Program-made: the position numbers and the translations under genes
Notes under the pieces: generated by a model
Seen by the model: only the letters and a program-made list of their open reading frames with translations
Told to the model about the DNA's origin: nothing
The model's database searches: none
Assembly (NCBI RefSeq): GCF_037126465.1
Contig: NC_088203.1
Coordinates: 93,310,668 to 93,374,667 of the forward strand
From: Ornithodoros turicata
Lineage: Eukaryota > Arthropoda > Arachnida > Ixodida > Argasidae
Direction of reading: 5' to 3'
DNA length: 64,000 nucleotides
In this document: in pieces, positions 1 to 10,541 of the stretch
Position numbering within the stretch: position 1 is the first letter of the stretch
How the letters are laid out: every line of letters starts with the position of its first letter

Positions 1-610
1 TCGTTCACAGCAACACTGCTTGTTACAGATCTGCGTTTCAGGCGCAACGTTATACGGTAGCATACTGTACTCTCTATTTTCACTCATCGTATACACCCTG
101 TTACATCCTGCTCAGGGACCGGGCGTTATTTCCCAAAATGAAAACTTGGGGTTGCTAGACGAGAAAAATCGCGTATAGGGAAGCCTACATCTGTCAAAAA
201 GAACAAGAAAAAAATAAAACACGACCAATGGCGCTTCTTGTCCTTTCTGACCAATTTCTGCAATTGTGCCATCTAACATTACATAGCGTGCACGCTCAGT
301 GTTGGCTTACGCCCGTTGGACAAAACGGCGCCTTCCCGAACGCGCACTCAGACGCTACTATTTCTCCTTTGGGAGCAAGAAATTTGGCTCACCACAGCAC
401 GATCTCCAACACAATTGTGCTTAGAATGTCGTTTCAACTTGCATTTGGTGCCCGAGGCACCCGATGAATGATCGGTGTAAACTTCTGCTGGTGAAATAAG
501 CACCGCCGGACCTCAAAACTAACATAACTGAATGAACGCAATAGCTGCAAGGATATACCAAATACCTCGCACATTTGGATTGCAGTTCTTTATTTTATTT
601 TATTTTTTTC
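1..610. other. No gene recognised
   Basis: I see no supported coding region or repeat family here. The small open frames lack recognisable motifs and overlap each other on both strands. Confidence 0.5.
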
Positions 611-710
611 ATTCCATGTTTGTGCCGAGAAGCACCTGTGGCTATGAGCGGCGTACAGATATGGACAGATGGAGAGACGACAGCAGGAAAGAGTTGGGGG
701 ACAGGGCGAG
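611..710 (-). mobile_element. SINE 3' fragment, tRNA-derived family
   Basis: Read on the minus strand, this stretch matches the last 90-100 bases of the SINE at 1708-1984, including the GTACGCCGCTCATAGCCAC block and the CTGTCC/CCATCTGTCC block. The tRNA-like head is missing, so this copy is 5'-truncated. A run of nine G ends the match at its upstream side. Confidence 0.8.
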
Positions 711-799
711 GGGGGGGGGCTGTTTTGTTCAGCTTCGGTTTCGAATTTGTTCGGCAACGCGGCTCCATCCGCTGTGTACATCGTAGCCCCGATCTCTCA

Positions 800-955
800 C
801 AACGCACGTTAAGTCCGAACCGTTTCACGAACCGGTAACCGCCTCATTTTTTTTTTTTTTTAGGTTCAGTTTCGGTTCAGCGAAAAATACGGGTTTATAG
901 GGGTTTTCGGTTCGAGTTCAGTTTCGGTTCCGATCCGGTTCCGGTCCCCGATTCC
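800..955. repeat. GGTTC/GAACC-rich degenerate repeat
   Basis: Short motifs of the GGTTC and TTCGGTTC type recur, with the reverse-complement form (GAACCG) at the left edge and a T-run of 15 in between. The inverted arrangement suggests the ends of a small non-autonomous DNA transposon, but I could not define target duplications. Confidence 0.4.
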
Positions 956-1475
956 TAAACGTCTGACCTCATCAAATTTACGTGGTCGCCATGTTCCTAC
1001 ACTTACTGCACACTGAGCCGCATAGCCCGTACTTCACCATACAGCCATGTAACAACTTTCTACAGACCACAGCTGTGTCGTACAGGTACCTCACAAGTAA
1101 CAACCTTCTCATTACCTTCCTTTGCACGCCCGATTTCTTCAGCTCCTTCGAGCTCATCCCGCCATAAATCTCCGGGAAGCCAGAAATATTTCTACCAAGG
1201 ATATAACTAACGCAGGTAAAGCTCGCCAGTTAACCGACGTCGTTGTTTTTTTGTTTGTTTTTTCGCCATGACGTGATCCAGCAAAAAGAAACCACTACGA
1301 AGCCAAACGTTATAACGGCGGTTGCGGCCTCTAATTAGAGCGCCGCCGTACATTAGCGAGGCGTGTTCTACAGATGTGCCAATCACTGGCGGAATTCCCC
1401 GAGCGTCGTCGGCGTTCCCCGCAATCTGGAGTGCGTCCCAGAGTGCCTCGCAACGATCGCTTGCTTCAGATAAAC

Positions 1476-1514
<39 letters not shown>

Positions 1515-1707
1515 CAACGTAAAGCGGCGCCCGTGGACGCCTCCTGCGTAATCGTTCTTAGGCGTAGAACGTAGAGAGAGCGACCGTGAAATGAGGGAAT
1601 AAATGGTCGTCAGATAAAGACCGGAGACGCTTGTTACTCATCCGACTTCCCAACCTCCCAAGATCAAATAGGAATACGTACAATAAAACAAGCCTCAAGT
1701 TACCAGC
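956..1707. other. No gene recognised; contains a (TC)n tract
   Basis: No coding region is supported. The only clear structure is a TC dinucleotide tract at about 1482-1511. Confidence 0.5.
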
Positions 1708-1984
1708 TCCCGTGGCATAGTGGTTACGATGATTGCTTTCCACGCCGAGACTGAGGAGGCACGGGTTCGAATCCCGTCACCGGCTGTGCTGTCTGAGGTT
1801 TTCCCTGGGTTTTCCGAAGACTTTCCAGACGAATGTCGGCACAGTTCCCCCTGAAGTCGGCCCAGGACGCATACTAACCCCCTGTTCCCCACTCCTTCCT
1901 GCTGTCCTCTCTCCATCTGTCCAAGTCTGTACGCCGCTCATAGCCACAGTTGCTTCGCGGCGCTAACACGGAATTAAAAAAAAA
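1708..1984 (+). mobile_element. tRNA-derived SINE, near full length
   Basis: The head resembles a tRNA gene. An A-box-like TGGCATAGTGG lies at about 1713 and a perfect B box, GGTTCGAATCC, lies at 1764-1774, together forming an internal RNA polymerase III promoter. The region between them departs from tRNA, with extra bases after the anticodon arm. A tRNA-unrelated body follows and ends in GGAATT and an A-run. The copy at 9867-10109 shares head and body. Tick genomes are known to carry abundant tRNA-derived SINEs; I cannot name the subfamily from sequence alone. It is not a functional tRNA gene because the acceptor stem does not close. Confidence 0.88.
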
Positions 1985-2669
1985 GCTTCAGATTATACCG
2001 GCTCTTCAATAGCGTACACCCTCAGAACGTAATTTCGCAGACTACTTTTAATGCATACGTTTTGGTTATGGTAAGGAAGTTTAGGCATTCGCCTAAAAAT
2101 GCCTATCAACGCCTAAATGCGAAGTTTTCGGGGTTGCCCGTTTTTTTTTTTATCGACTCTGTTGAACTGTGGCCTTTTTTAGCATTTCTATATGCCATAA
2201 CAGCCTGTTTTACACGTGCGGGTGCGTCCTTCAGGCTCATGCTGAGTGCTGCATTTTGCTTCTCGTTTTGTCCCTTTTTCAGTTTGGTTTCCTTCAAAGT
2301 ACCTTGGTTTTCTAGAAGGGGTCCATGTATATTTGATCAAAAGGATTGGTCTCTCTTGGCCTTTCAAGATCATCGAGGGCGGAGAACTAAAAGCATTGTT
2401 CAATATAGCGTGGTTCTAGGCAGCATTTGTGTACCGGAAGTCGAAGCTTGCACGGTACCGTAGCCTATAAACGAGCAAGTTTTCCCGGATGGAGCTTTCT
2501 GAAATGCCAACAAAGGCAAAGAGCAAACCAGATTAACCAGCCTATTTTTACGTTTCATTGCTTATTTGGTGTTTTTGAAGGCCCAAAATGCCCTCAATAA
2601 ATGCAATTTTTAACGGGTCTCTGACCAGAACCTGGTCAATGTCTTTGCTTGTATGGATAACGAACCTAC
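1985..2669. other. No gene recognised
   Basis: Opposing open frames at 2062-2463 (plus) and 2106-2403 (minus) overlap and show no domain. Repeated AGGCATT and GCCTAAA words at 2078-2125 look like the end of a DNA transposon, but no partner end was found. Confidence 0.4.
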
Positions 2670-3056
2670 TGTTATGTTCTGTAACAGACGTCGTGACGTG
2701 GGCGTAACACCCTGTTTAATGTCCCTGAACATGGATTGCACAGTCCTGTTAAACAGATCTCCCAGGAATGGCAATCACTGAAAAGCGACAATAAGAAAGG
2801 GCGCCACAAGCCCATAGGAAGAGGGCGCCACCTACAACATACATAACATGCCCACCTTTTACATATAACATGGAAATCAGTGCCACCTTAGAAACTGGAA
2901 GAACAAAGGTCACATTGCATAACGCTTCTCATTAAACAATGCTCAATTAGAAAGATCAACTCAAACAGGAAATGCACAGCCGGCCAAATTCAACGCACCG
3001 GGAGTCTAAAGTCCGTGATGGTCACTCAAAGAACTAGACAGGCAATAACCATCACA
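2670..3056 (-). repeat. Candidate 3' LTR of gypsy element B
   Basis: On the minus strand a purine run AAGGGG (3057-3062) is followed by TGTGATGG, and a possible LTR end, ACATAACA, lies at 2670. That gives a TG...CA unit of about 387 bp immediately downstream of the gypsy B coding remnant, where a 3' LTR is expected. An alternative unit, TGTTATATG to ACATAACA (2870-2670), is also possible. The matching 5' LTR was not found, so the limits are inferred. Confidence 0.35.
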
Positions 3057-3191
3057 CCCCTTAACTAGTAATTAACAGTTCAAGACATCGCTATCCACAT
3101 TTCCATTAGACACGTAACTTACAATTAGTCAAAACACTTCACATAAAAATTAACGAGTTCAAAAGTCCCACGTTTCCATTAAGCGCTTCAC

Positions 3192-3712
3192 TCACGACTG
3201 ATACCTTACAGGGGGCACAACCACGCGGCAGCTGCGTGTAACATATCCGTCTAAATTGACACGTCTAGATGCTTGTGGCTCGATATGACACTCAGGTCTC
3301 GTAGCAACGAATACCTGGGGCACGGGTGCGCTGCCTGTCTCTTCTCCTGGGCTTCCTTGACGTTCAGTTGTTTCGATGTCGTAATCTTCCGCTGATGGTG
3401 GTGGCACGTGTGGGAAGGCTGGCCTTATGTGGAAACGGTTGCGCCGATACTTTTCTGCCCTCACGTGACCTTAACGTGTAGGACCTAGCTCCTGGCCCCA
3501 CACGTGTGATAACACCCGGGCACCAGCTGGTGTTACGTCGGTATCAGACATCTTGTTGACGACGAAGAGGTTGAAGACGCTTTGACCTCGTATCGCCATG
3601 GATGTGTTGACGTGTCTGCCGTTGCTGCAGTGCTTTCTGTGTGCCTTTGCAGTCAAACTGAGGCATCAAGTTCGACGGCAAAGTAGGCACTTTAGTTTTA
3701 AGCTTTCTCCCC
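3192..3712 (-). pseudogene. Gypsy B: distal integrase/Pol C-terminus
   Basis: This is the downstream piece of a Ty3/gypsy Pol reading frame on the minus strand, ending in the basic KYRRNRFHIRPAF tail (3464 downward) typical of gypsy integrase C-termini. It is spread over at least two frames (3656-3471 and 3464-3192), so it is decayed. The upstream piece lies at 8196-8880. Between them sits a complete DNA transposon at 3713-8195. When that element and one CCCC copy are ignored, the conserved region that follows the integrase core continues in frame across the junction, so the two pieces were one gene. Confidence 0.75.
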
Positions 3713-4552
3713 GGGCGATTTCATCTCAGATCAGGCAAGCCGGTCCCCTTTGGTCCTCCGATTTCGTTGATTCTTTTTTATGCTAAAGCCACACCTTTAT
3801 GATGAACAGTGCCACTGGTCCGAAACTTGAGATCGCAGTAGTTGTCGAGAAAAAAATTGACGAGCGTGCCTGGGTGGCGTCGTGCGCTTCACAGAATCTT
3901 CCTCGGGTGGTACTTTGAGAGCGTCTCGTCCGCACCACGAACACGCTAGAGGAGCGCCAATTTTTTTGCGCATTCTACAGATGTCGGACTACCACTTAAT
4001 TTAAAAAAACGGGCATTTCCTCTCACGAACTGTTCGATAAAAAATCGCGAAAACGCTCGTGAGCGCGATTTTACGCACATTTTAAACTTTTATTGCGGAA
4101 GAAGTACGCATGGCAGAATTACGAACTATGCACCAAATGAAAGATAATTAATTGCTCTTTCCAACGGCGCATCACACATAAATGTGAGTGTTACTGGAGA
4201 ATAGGTAGAATAAGACGAACCATGCTGCCTCAGTGAAAGTACACGAAGTTCGTAGGTCAATTCCTCAAAAACCCCACCTTTAATTTTGGCAACAAAAATT
4301 GCATGGAATCCTGAATATATTACCTTTCCAATGGTGTAAAATTTGTGTGTTCTAAAAGTTTAGAACCGAAATGCCAGCGCCCATAAGGAGAGCAGGTACA
4401 ACGCCGTCATGCGGTTCCAATTCTGGCCACCCTCCGGCGTTTGTACTGATCGTCGACGAAGGGAACCTGGCTTTCATCACCTCCTGTGCCTGAGATGGAC
4501 ATTTCGTGCCCTATCGTATTTCGACTAGGACAGGGTGCAAAGAACAAACGTT
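3713..4552. repeat. Left long terminal inverted repeat
   Basis: It pairs with 7310-8195 at high identity. The left arm is shorter, mainly through a loss of about 40 bp near 4470-4490 compared with 7395-7440. An internal AGGAGAGCAGGTACAACGC motif occurs at about 4385 and again at about 4571, just outside the arm. Confidence 0.85.
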
Positions 4553-5026
4553 GCTAGTATGTTACGTACATGAGGAGAGCAGGTACAACGCGGCCCGACG
4601 GTTCCATGTTCTTCCGTTCTAATCCTTTGTTTTCTGTTGACAGGCGCTTGAGATGTGGTCCGTATTTAACGACCTTGAAGCAGGGCAGCTGGCCTAATAT
4701 ATTGATCCGCATGTACAGGAATAATACAACACTGCAAGCCGGTAGAGTGGTTTATTTGGTGACTGGCTTTGCTATCGCTCACCTTTAGAGAGAATTTACG
4801 AAAGACACTAAAACAAGAGTAAAATATAGTTACAGTGCATGAAAGAGCCGTATGTACATTTTAAATACAAAACACAGCTGTGAAAGTGGAATGCGGAAAT
4901 CGGGAACAAATGTCACCTATGTGTGAGCGGCATTACAAACTGGTCCTGTTGGAAAGCATAGATTTGTATGCACATCACCAGCCAGACGTAGTGTGCTGAT
5001 CGTTCGGCGGGCTGAAAACAACGCAG

Positions 5027-7060
5027 CTATGACCAAGGTTCAAACATGTCCTCAGCGGTTCTTGCTAGCTGAACTCCAGATACTGCATGACCTTCAGATG
5101 CTTTGTACCACACATGGGATGAACGGATCCCTGTCACTGGCCGAACCAGTTCCCATTCATCCTTTTTCGAATTTCGAAAGGCTGCAACCTGAGCCGACGG
5201 AATGTGCAGCAGTTCCGTTGCGTGTTCCTTCTTTTTGAGAGCGCACACAAAATCTTCAGCGGTTTGAATAGCTTCAGCAGGTGGACATCGCAAGTTATGC
5301 AAGCTTGCGATATGTTTCAAAGAGCCCCCGACACCATCGCACGCGTTTTTTCCATGGCCACTGGCAGAGAAAATCCATCGCAGCAACAAGTTGTTTTTCC
5401 CCATTTCATAGAGCTGGTATCTGTTCTTAAAGTGCGCTGCAGCACCGTCGGACACGTATATCACATGGGAAAACACGGGCAGGATGTCTTCTATAGCCTC
5501 GGTTATGTTTTGGAGGGCAAGAAGGGCATGTGCAGTATCGTGAGATAGGTCGTCACTCACTGTGGCAAAACTTTTTGTCGAAGACATGGTCGTTACAACA
5601 CAGGTGAATAAGGATATTTGATCCGTCTTCCAATAACGCCCTTGGACCTCACTTGAGAAGTTGACTCTCCAGTTTTCTGCGAAATCGAAGTGCATGATGA
5701 CATGTCTTGGATCCACGAAGGCCTTCTCGTTCCAAATGGCGCTTCTTTGTATGTTGTATATATATTCATGCTTGGTGTACAGAGCAGCACATTTCCTGAC
5801 CGCCTCCAGGAATATCGATGCCTTTAGCGTTTTCCTAATGAGGTCACCAGATTCCCAGAGAGCCATATCAACGTCGTCGGCACGCTCGATCCTTAGCTTC
5901 TGTAGGTTGATCGTTTTGGCCCCTTGACAACTGCGACACTCTTGCAAAAAGCATGTCCTTTGTGGCTCAGGACATACAGACATCGCATTCAGTTGGTCTC
6001 TGCTTAGCTGGATGGATGACGCACTGTTTATGGCCGCGATGATCAAATCAAAGTTTGCGCAGTACAAACACACGCACTGTTCCGGACGTGGGTCTGTGCG
6101 AACCCACTTAGGCCGAAGTGTGTAGAACTTCGTCAGTCCTATATTGATGTCCGGATGAGCACTCTTGAGCAGGCTAAACGTTTCCCGTATAGAACGAGTC
6201 ATAAAGCGCTTTGCAACAGCGACTCTCTTCCCGTCTCTGGTGACATGAATTACGTCTTTTTTGTTGGGACTTTGGACAGAACAGTCCTTTTCGTCTTCAA
6301 GATAGTACCGGAGTGCAACCTGTACGTCGTTTTCGCTGACAGGATGCCCACCATACTTGTCCGGCATCGCCCACACGCCCTGCTTCCCTTTCAGGCTTTT
6401 TGATTTTTCTATCACATATTTCGTTGCATCCGGGATCAGTCCTACTATTTCTTTTTTCGTCATGTTTTCAGGAAGAAGCGTAAGAATCTGGCATCTTCCT
6501 TGATTAGTGGTGCACTTCTGATAAGCGGTCCTGATGTTGCGCAAAAGGCTAGAACATCTTGTGCAGTCTTTTCCGGAGGTGGTCGGTTCGTCTATGTCAT
6601 ATGCATCACTTATTCTGCGGCTTATTGACCTGCTCAATGCGTCGCCAACTTCTCTCCGTTTTCGTGACGCATACGACGGCATTTGTTTCCTTTTGAGAGA
6701 CGCCGGCTGCCGCAGCGGAGTTACGTCGATATTTGCCGTCGAAATACTCTTATTAATTTCTTCAATAATGTCCTCACTCTGAACATAGTCTGTGTCAGAT
6801 AGAGCAACGGGCGAGGACTGCGATAGACCACTAATTGCTGAACGAAAGTACGCAACACAATTCTTACATAGTTGGTCCTCACCGCAGACTTCATCACGTC
6901 GCTCAGGGTCGAGAAGCGCCTTCAGCGCATCGATGTCAAGGCTTGACACAGTTGTGAATCCACTCTGGCGAAGAATCCTTTTCTGATGTCGACGTGCATA
7001 ATCGGCACAAAACACACGTTCCTCACTATAAATGTTCCGAGCCATGGAGACGACTTCCAA
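5027..7060 (-). CDS. DDE-type transposase of the long-TIR element
   Basis: The frame is an uninterrupted 677 codons and lies centrally between the long inverted repeats, so it is most likely the transposase that moves the element. The N-terminal third has several Cys pairs (CGEDQLCKNC near residue 60; CTRC near 165) that may bind zinc. A second Cys cluster follows the middle of the protein (CVCLYC, then CPEPQRTC and CRSC). The catalytic-looking part contains MHFDFAENW, then YVSDGAAAHFKNR, then SGHGKNACDG, which resembles the spaced acidic motifs of an RNase H-fold DDE/D domain. The first Met was taken, although a second, MARNIY, is six codons in. I recognise the type as Sola-like but cannot confirm the superfamily. 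Absence of stops suggests recent activity. Confidence 0.7.
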   Translation of the reverse strand: MEVVSMARNIYSEERVFCADYARRHQKRILRQSGFTTVSSLDIDALKALLDPERRDEVCGEDQLCKNCVAYFRSAISGLSQSSPVALSDTDYVQSEDIIEEINKSISTANIDVTPLRQPASLKRKQMPSYASRKRREVGDALSRSISRRISDAYDIDEPTTSGKDCTRCSSLLRNIRTAYQKCTTNQGRCQILTLLPENMTKKEIVGLIPDATKYVIEKSKSLKGKQGVWAMPDKYGGHPVSENDVQVALRYYLEDEKDCSVQSPNKKDVIHVTRDGKRVAVAKRFMTRSIRETFSLLKSAHPDINIGLTKFYTLRPKWVRTDPRPEQCVCLYCANFDLIIAAINSASSIQLSRDQLNAMSVCPEPQRTCFLQECRSCQGAKTINLQKLRIERADDVDMALWESGDLIRKTLKASIFLEAVRKCAALYTKHEYIYNIQRSAIWNEKAFVDPRHVIMHFDFAENWRVNFSSEVQGRYWKTDQISLFTCVVTTMSSTKSFATVSDDLSHDTAHALLALQNITEAIEDILPVFSHVIYVSDGAAAHFKNRYQLYEMGKNNLLLRWIFSASGHGKNACDGVGGSLKHIASLHNLRCPPAEAIQTAEDFVCALKKKEHATELLHIPSAQVAAFRNSKKDEWELVRPVTGIRSSHVWYKASEGHAVSGVQLARTAEDMFEPWS

Positions 7061-7234
7061 CGCTGACGAACCAAAAGTTATTCAGACACCTCACTCAACC
7101 GCTGCATCGTCGACGGCAGGTCCGTGCATTATTGGCCACACACGGCGACCAAACGAACCTGTCCACACCGCAGCAAGGTCATTTTTGTTAGGAAGTCTGG
7201 CGTCTGGTGTCCCCAGTGCGGGTTTGCTTATTAC

Positions 7235-7537
7235 TTATAATCCGTATGTACATCCGGCAAAGGCGATGGGACGCGGGCACAAAGTTTGGGTGAAAGAGAA
7301 TATAGCCTCCGCGTCACGCAACCTGATGCCAATGTTTCTTCTTTGCAGCCTGTCCGTTGTCGAAATACGATATGGCACGAAATCTCCATCACAGCACAAC
7401 AGGTGATGAACTGCAGTGTAGCATAGATACGTGGAAGTCAGGTTCCCTTCGTCGACGATCAGTACAAACGCCGGAGTATAGCCGGAGTTGGAACCGCATG
7501 ATCGCGTTGTACCTGCTCTCCTCATGCGCGCTGGCAT
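7235..7537 (-). CDS. Short ORF inside the right TIR, possible 5' exon
   Basis: This 100-codon frame starts with MPARMRRAG inside the right inverted repeat, upstream of the transposase ORF and on the same strand. The left TIR encodes the beginning of the same peptide but stops early. No domain is recognised. It could be an upstream exon of the transposase gene or a chance frame in a conserved repeat. Confidence 0.2.
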   Translation of the reverse strand: MPARMRRAGTTRSCGSNSGYTPAFVLIVDEGNLTSTYLCYTAVHHLLCCDGDFVPYRISTTDRLQRRNIGIRLRDAEAIFSFTQTLCPRPIAFAGCTYGL

Positions 7538-8195
7538 TTCGGTTCTAAACTTTTAGAACACACAAATTTTACACCATTGGAAAGGTAATATAATCAGGAT
7601 TCCATGCAATTTTTTTAACCAAAATTAAAGGTGGGGTTTTTGAGGAATTGACCTACGAACTTCGTGTACTTTCACTGAGGCAGCATGGTTCGTCTTATTC
7701 TACCTATTCTCCAGTAACACTCACATTTATGTGTGATGCGCCGTTGGAAAGAGCAATTAATTATCTTTCATTTGGTGCATAGTTCGTAATTCTGCCATGC
7801 GTACTTCTTCCGCAATAAAAGTTTAAAATGTGCGTAAAATCGCGCTCACGAGCGTTTTCGCGATTTTTTATCGAACAGTTCGTGAGAGGAAATGCCCGTT
7901 TTTTTAAATTAAGTGGTAGTCCGACATCTGTAGAATGCGCAAAAAAATTGGCGCTCCTCTAGCGTGTTCGTGGTGCGGACGAGACGCTCTCAAAGTACCA
8001 CCCGAGGAAGATTCTGTGAAGCGCACGACGCCACCCAGGCACGCTCGTCAATTTTTTTCTCGACAACTACTGCGATCTCAAGTTTCGGACCAGTGGCACT
8101 GTTCATCATAGAGGTGTGGCTTTAACATAAAAAAGAATCAACGAAATCGGAGGACCAAAGGGGACCGGCTTGCCTGATCTGAGATGAAATCGCCC
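7310..8195. repeat. Right long terminal inverted repeat
   Basis: This is the partner of 3713-4552. It is the longer of the two arms and preserves the segment missing from the left arm. Confidence 0.85.
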
Positions 8196-8880
8196 CCCCA
8201 TGAAAAGTTCTGCTGGTTACTTGAGTGCATTGATGGGTGTACTTGTGTAATCCAAGAGTGCTTTACCGTCCTCCGCTGACGTGATCGACGAAGCTTTGTC
8301 TGCACGGCACGTTCAGGTTGCCCATTTGAACGTGGATTATACGGAGAGCAGGGATTGAAGATAATGTCCCAATCTTTTAAAAAACACCGAAATTCAAAAG
8401 AATCAAAAGGCGGTCCATTATCACATATTACTATCTCTGGGACAACAAACCTTGCAAAGCATGTCTTGAGTGCGTCGACAAGTGCTCTCGCATGAAAGGA
8501 TTTCATTTGCTGAACGTCCACATATTTACTGAAGTAGTCAATGACTAAAAGGTACGTGCTATTCAGATGAAAAAAGTCCATGCCAATTCGCTGCAATGGT
8601 CGATGTGCTAGCTGTCTGTCAGCAAGAGGCTCATGCTGGTTGCTCCTTTGATGTCGTTGACAAATTGCGCAAGTTTTTATCATGTTGTCGATATCACGGT
8701 TCATTGATGGCCAGTACAGTGCTTCCCTATAGCCCGGTTCTTACAAGACACTATTCCTCGGGGAGCGTCATGAAGGCGGTTTAAAGCATCATTCCGACAC
8801 GATGATGGAAGAACGAGACGCTGACCTCTGCATAAAAACCCATCAGTAACGTACAGTTCGTCTCTTATATCTTAGAAGGG
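8196..8880 (-). pseudogene. Gypsy B: integrase zinc finger and core
   Basis: Minus-strand Ty3/gypsy integrase remnant. A YWPSMNRDIDNMIK block and CAICQRH (HHCC zinc finger) are followed by MDFFHLNSTYLLVIDYFSKY with the first catalytic Asp, VICDNGPPF with the second, and SNGQPERAV with the catalytic Glu. The open part begins at 8704, with in-frame damage beyond it. The frame runs into the long-TIR transposon at 8195 and its continuation is at 3712-3192. Gag, protease and RT of this copy are absent, so it is a truncated and interrupted element. Confidence 0.82.
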
Positions 8881-9482
8881 TCGAACCTCAGATCGAACTA
8901 GGAACCTGTGTTGTGGCCATCCGTTTTTGAGATGGAAAATGTCACACGTGGTGCTTCTCTTTATTCGTCGTCTTTCTCTTTGCCCTCTCGCGAGCCTACA
9001 CAGTAAATTTTTTTACGCCCTTCCCGGTGTGAAAAGGGTGTACTATGAGGACACACCTGAATTACGCTTATACTACACTCAACTAAGCACCCGTGTTGGT
9101 GTAAAAGTGGAGTAATGTACCAATACACCCCGATCACGCTTATGTTACACACCATGCTAAATTTTGGAACACTCATATCAGTGCAACAGGGGTGTATGCC
9201 GCACAATGCTCAAAGCTCCTGTAGTTTTCTTTTTCATTGTGAGAATATTTGCAATATATATATATATAACTTCCTATGTGTGTGTATAGATAACTTGGTA
9301 CATACAGGTGGATGCGAAAAGACGTAGACCATAAGTAACGGAGAGACTTGGGAAGCTGTATAAGGATTAACAACAATTGCTACTTTTATTGCATTAACAA
9401 AATTAAATGGGAATTATGGGAATTACTCGAAACAGATTTACAGTCGTACTGCCAACTGTAGGACATCTGTAGTCAAAATTAG

Positions 9483-9520
9483 GGGTGGACGTTTTGGCAG
9501 TCACCGCTGCCCTCAGCAGG
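9483..9520 (-). ncRNA. Degenerate hammerhead-like segment
   Basis: On the minus strand the order CCTGCTGAG, a GGCAG...CTGCC hairpin and CAAAACGTCC parallels the better motifs at 44784-44821 and 46603-46637. The CUGANGA and GAAA core boxes are both altered, so catalysis is unlikely. It marks another copy of the same repeat family inside the CACTA-like element. Confidence 0.35.
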
Positions 9521-9866
9521 ACTAAACTTGAAAATAGGTGACAGGGGCTTGACCCCCTAGCTGGAAGGTTTACTGGCGCGGGTGACATTGAAATTAAAAT
9601 ACATATGTGTATGTAATTAAAGGACTAATTACTGTGAGTGATTGTGATATTAATATACGAAAAGAAAAAGTTGAAGCAACCAAAGATTACGAACAGTTAG
9701 GAGCAAACAAGGGAAGTTCGACAGTAGCAGCCTTCAACTGGGCTTGCAAATGTCGAAGGCAGGCTGGTGTTGAAGTGTCGACTTGGTTAAAGCGGAAGCA
9801 CTTGGCTTAGCTTGCAAAGCCTTTCTAAGCTCTTGGAGTGCAGAGCTAGCTAAACCCGAAGAGACC

Positions 9867-10109
9867 ACTTCGCGTGGCATAGGGGTTAAGATCATCGCTT
9901 TCCACGCCGGTGACACGGGTTCGAATCCTGTCACCGTCTGGGTTTTCCGGAGGCTTTCCCAACGAATGTCAGTTCTGCCTGAAGTCAGCCCAGGACGCAC
10001 ACTACCCCCTCTGTTCCCCACTCCTTCCTACTGTCCTCTCTCCATCTGTCCACGCCTGTACGCCATTCATGGCCACAGTTGCTTCGCGGCGCTAGCACGG
10101 AATTAAAAA
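9867..10109 (+). mobile_element. tRNA-derived SINE, second copy
   Basis: Same family as 1708-1984, with the TGGCATAGGGG A-box-like motif, the B box GGTTCGAATCC at about 9919, the same body and a GGAATTAAAAA end. It lacks about 20 bases between the tRNA-like head and body that the first copy has. It sits inside the CACTA-like element, so it inserted into that element or was carried with it. Confidence 0.88.
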
Positions 10110-10541
10110 TGCTGTAAGAGTCTAGATAGTTAAGATGTTCACACTTGCAAATGCAGGTTGCACTGCATCAGTGGAACTAGTGTTCCGTGAATTCCGGGAG
10201 CAAGCCTTCTTTTTTCGTTTTTTGGGTCAATACACCCAATAAACACCCTTCTTTTGGGTGCAACATGTCACACCCCCGTTACACCCATTATTGAGGTGTA
10301 GCATTTACACCCATAAGGGTGTGAGTTATCTAACACTCATTTTACACTCATAGGGGCGTAAATAAATTTACTGTGTATACAGAGCGCTCGTCGTCGTTAA
10401 CACCATTACATCTCCCCTTTCTCAAGTCAGTCTAAAAGAACCCAGTCAACATTACACAAAAGATATTTTGTCCCAAAACTCAAAACCCAAACTCTTCCTT
10501 GACTCTTCTTGAAATGTCCTTGCATGATACGGAGCCACAGA

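Larger units (their letters stand above)
3713..8195 (-). mobile_element. DNA transposon with about 850-bp TIRs, 4-bp TSD
   Basis: The element starts GGGCGATTTCATCTCAG at 3713 and ends with the reverse complement at 8195. Inverted homology continues inward for roughly 840 bp on the left and 885 bp on the right. The flanks are CCCC at 3709-3712 and 8196-8199. The 4-bp target duplication is supported independently, because taking out the element plus one CCCC restores the frame of the interrupted gypsy integrase. The interior carries one 677-codon ORF on the minus strand. The 4-bp TSD and the type of transposase suggest a Sola-like superfamily; that name is an inference. Confidence 0.85.
8999..10375. 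mobile_element. CACTA-like non-autonomous element, TA TSD
   Basis: The ends are CACAGTAAATTT and its inverse, flanked by TA at 8997-8998 and 10376-10377. The other LTR of gypsy A shows the empty site with a single TA, proving the insertion. Next to each end are many GGTGTAA/TTACACC words in both orientations, a subterminal-repeat layout known from CACTA (EnSpm) elements. The interior holds a SINE (9867-10109), a short TA tract (about 9258-9270) and a degenerate hammerhead-like segment, but no transposase. A Tc1/mariner affiliation through the TA target is the alternative. Confidence 0.75.
8940..10539 (-). repeat. 3' LTR of gypsy A, split by an insertion
   Basis: 8940-8998 plus 10376-10539 together match the LTR at 14490-14697. 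The LTR is broken by the element at 8999-10375. The outer end begins TGTCACACG on the plus strand. The inner end lies just past the Gag-Pol stop codon; TGTGGCTCCG is its likely first sequence on the minus strand. The combined LTR is about 225 bp. Confidence 0.85.

Noticed and set aside
228..838. Short open frames at the window start
   Set aside because: They overlap on both strands, lack motifs and partly cover a SINE fragment.
1708..1790. A tRNA gene with A and B boxes
   Set aside because: The anticodon region has extra bases, the acceptor stem does not close and the head is fused to a repeated body, so it is a SINE.
2062..2463. 133-codon frame
   Set aside because: An opposing frame of similar length exists and neither shows a domain or codon pattern of a real gene.
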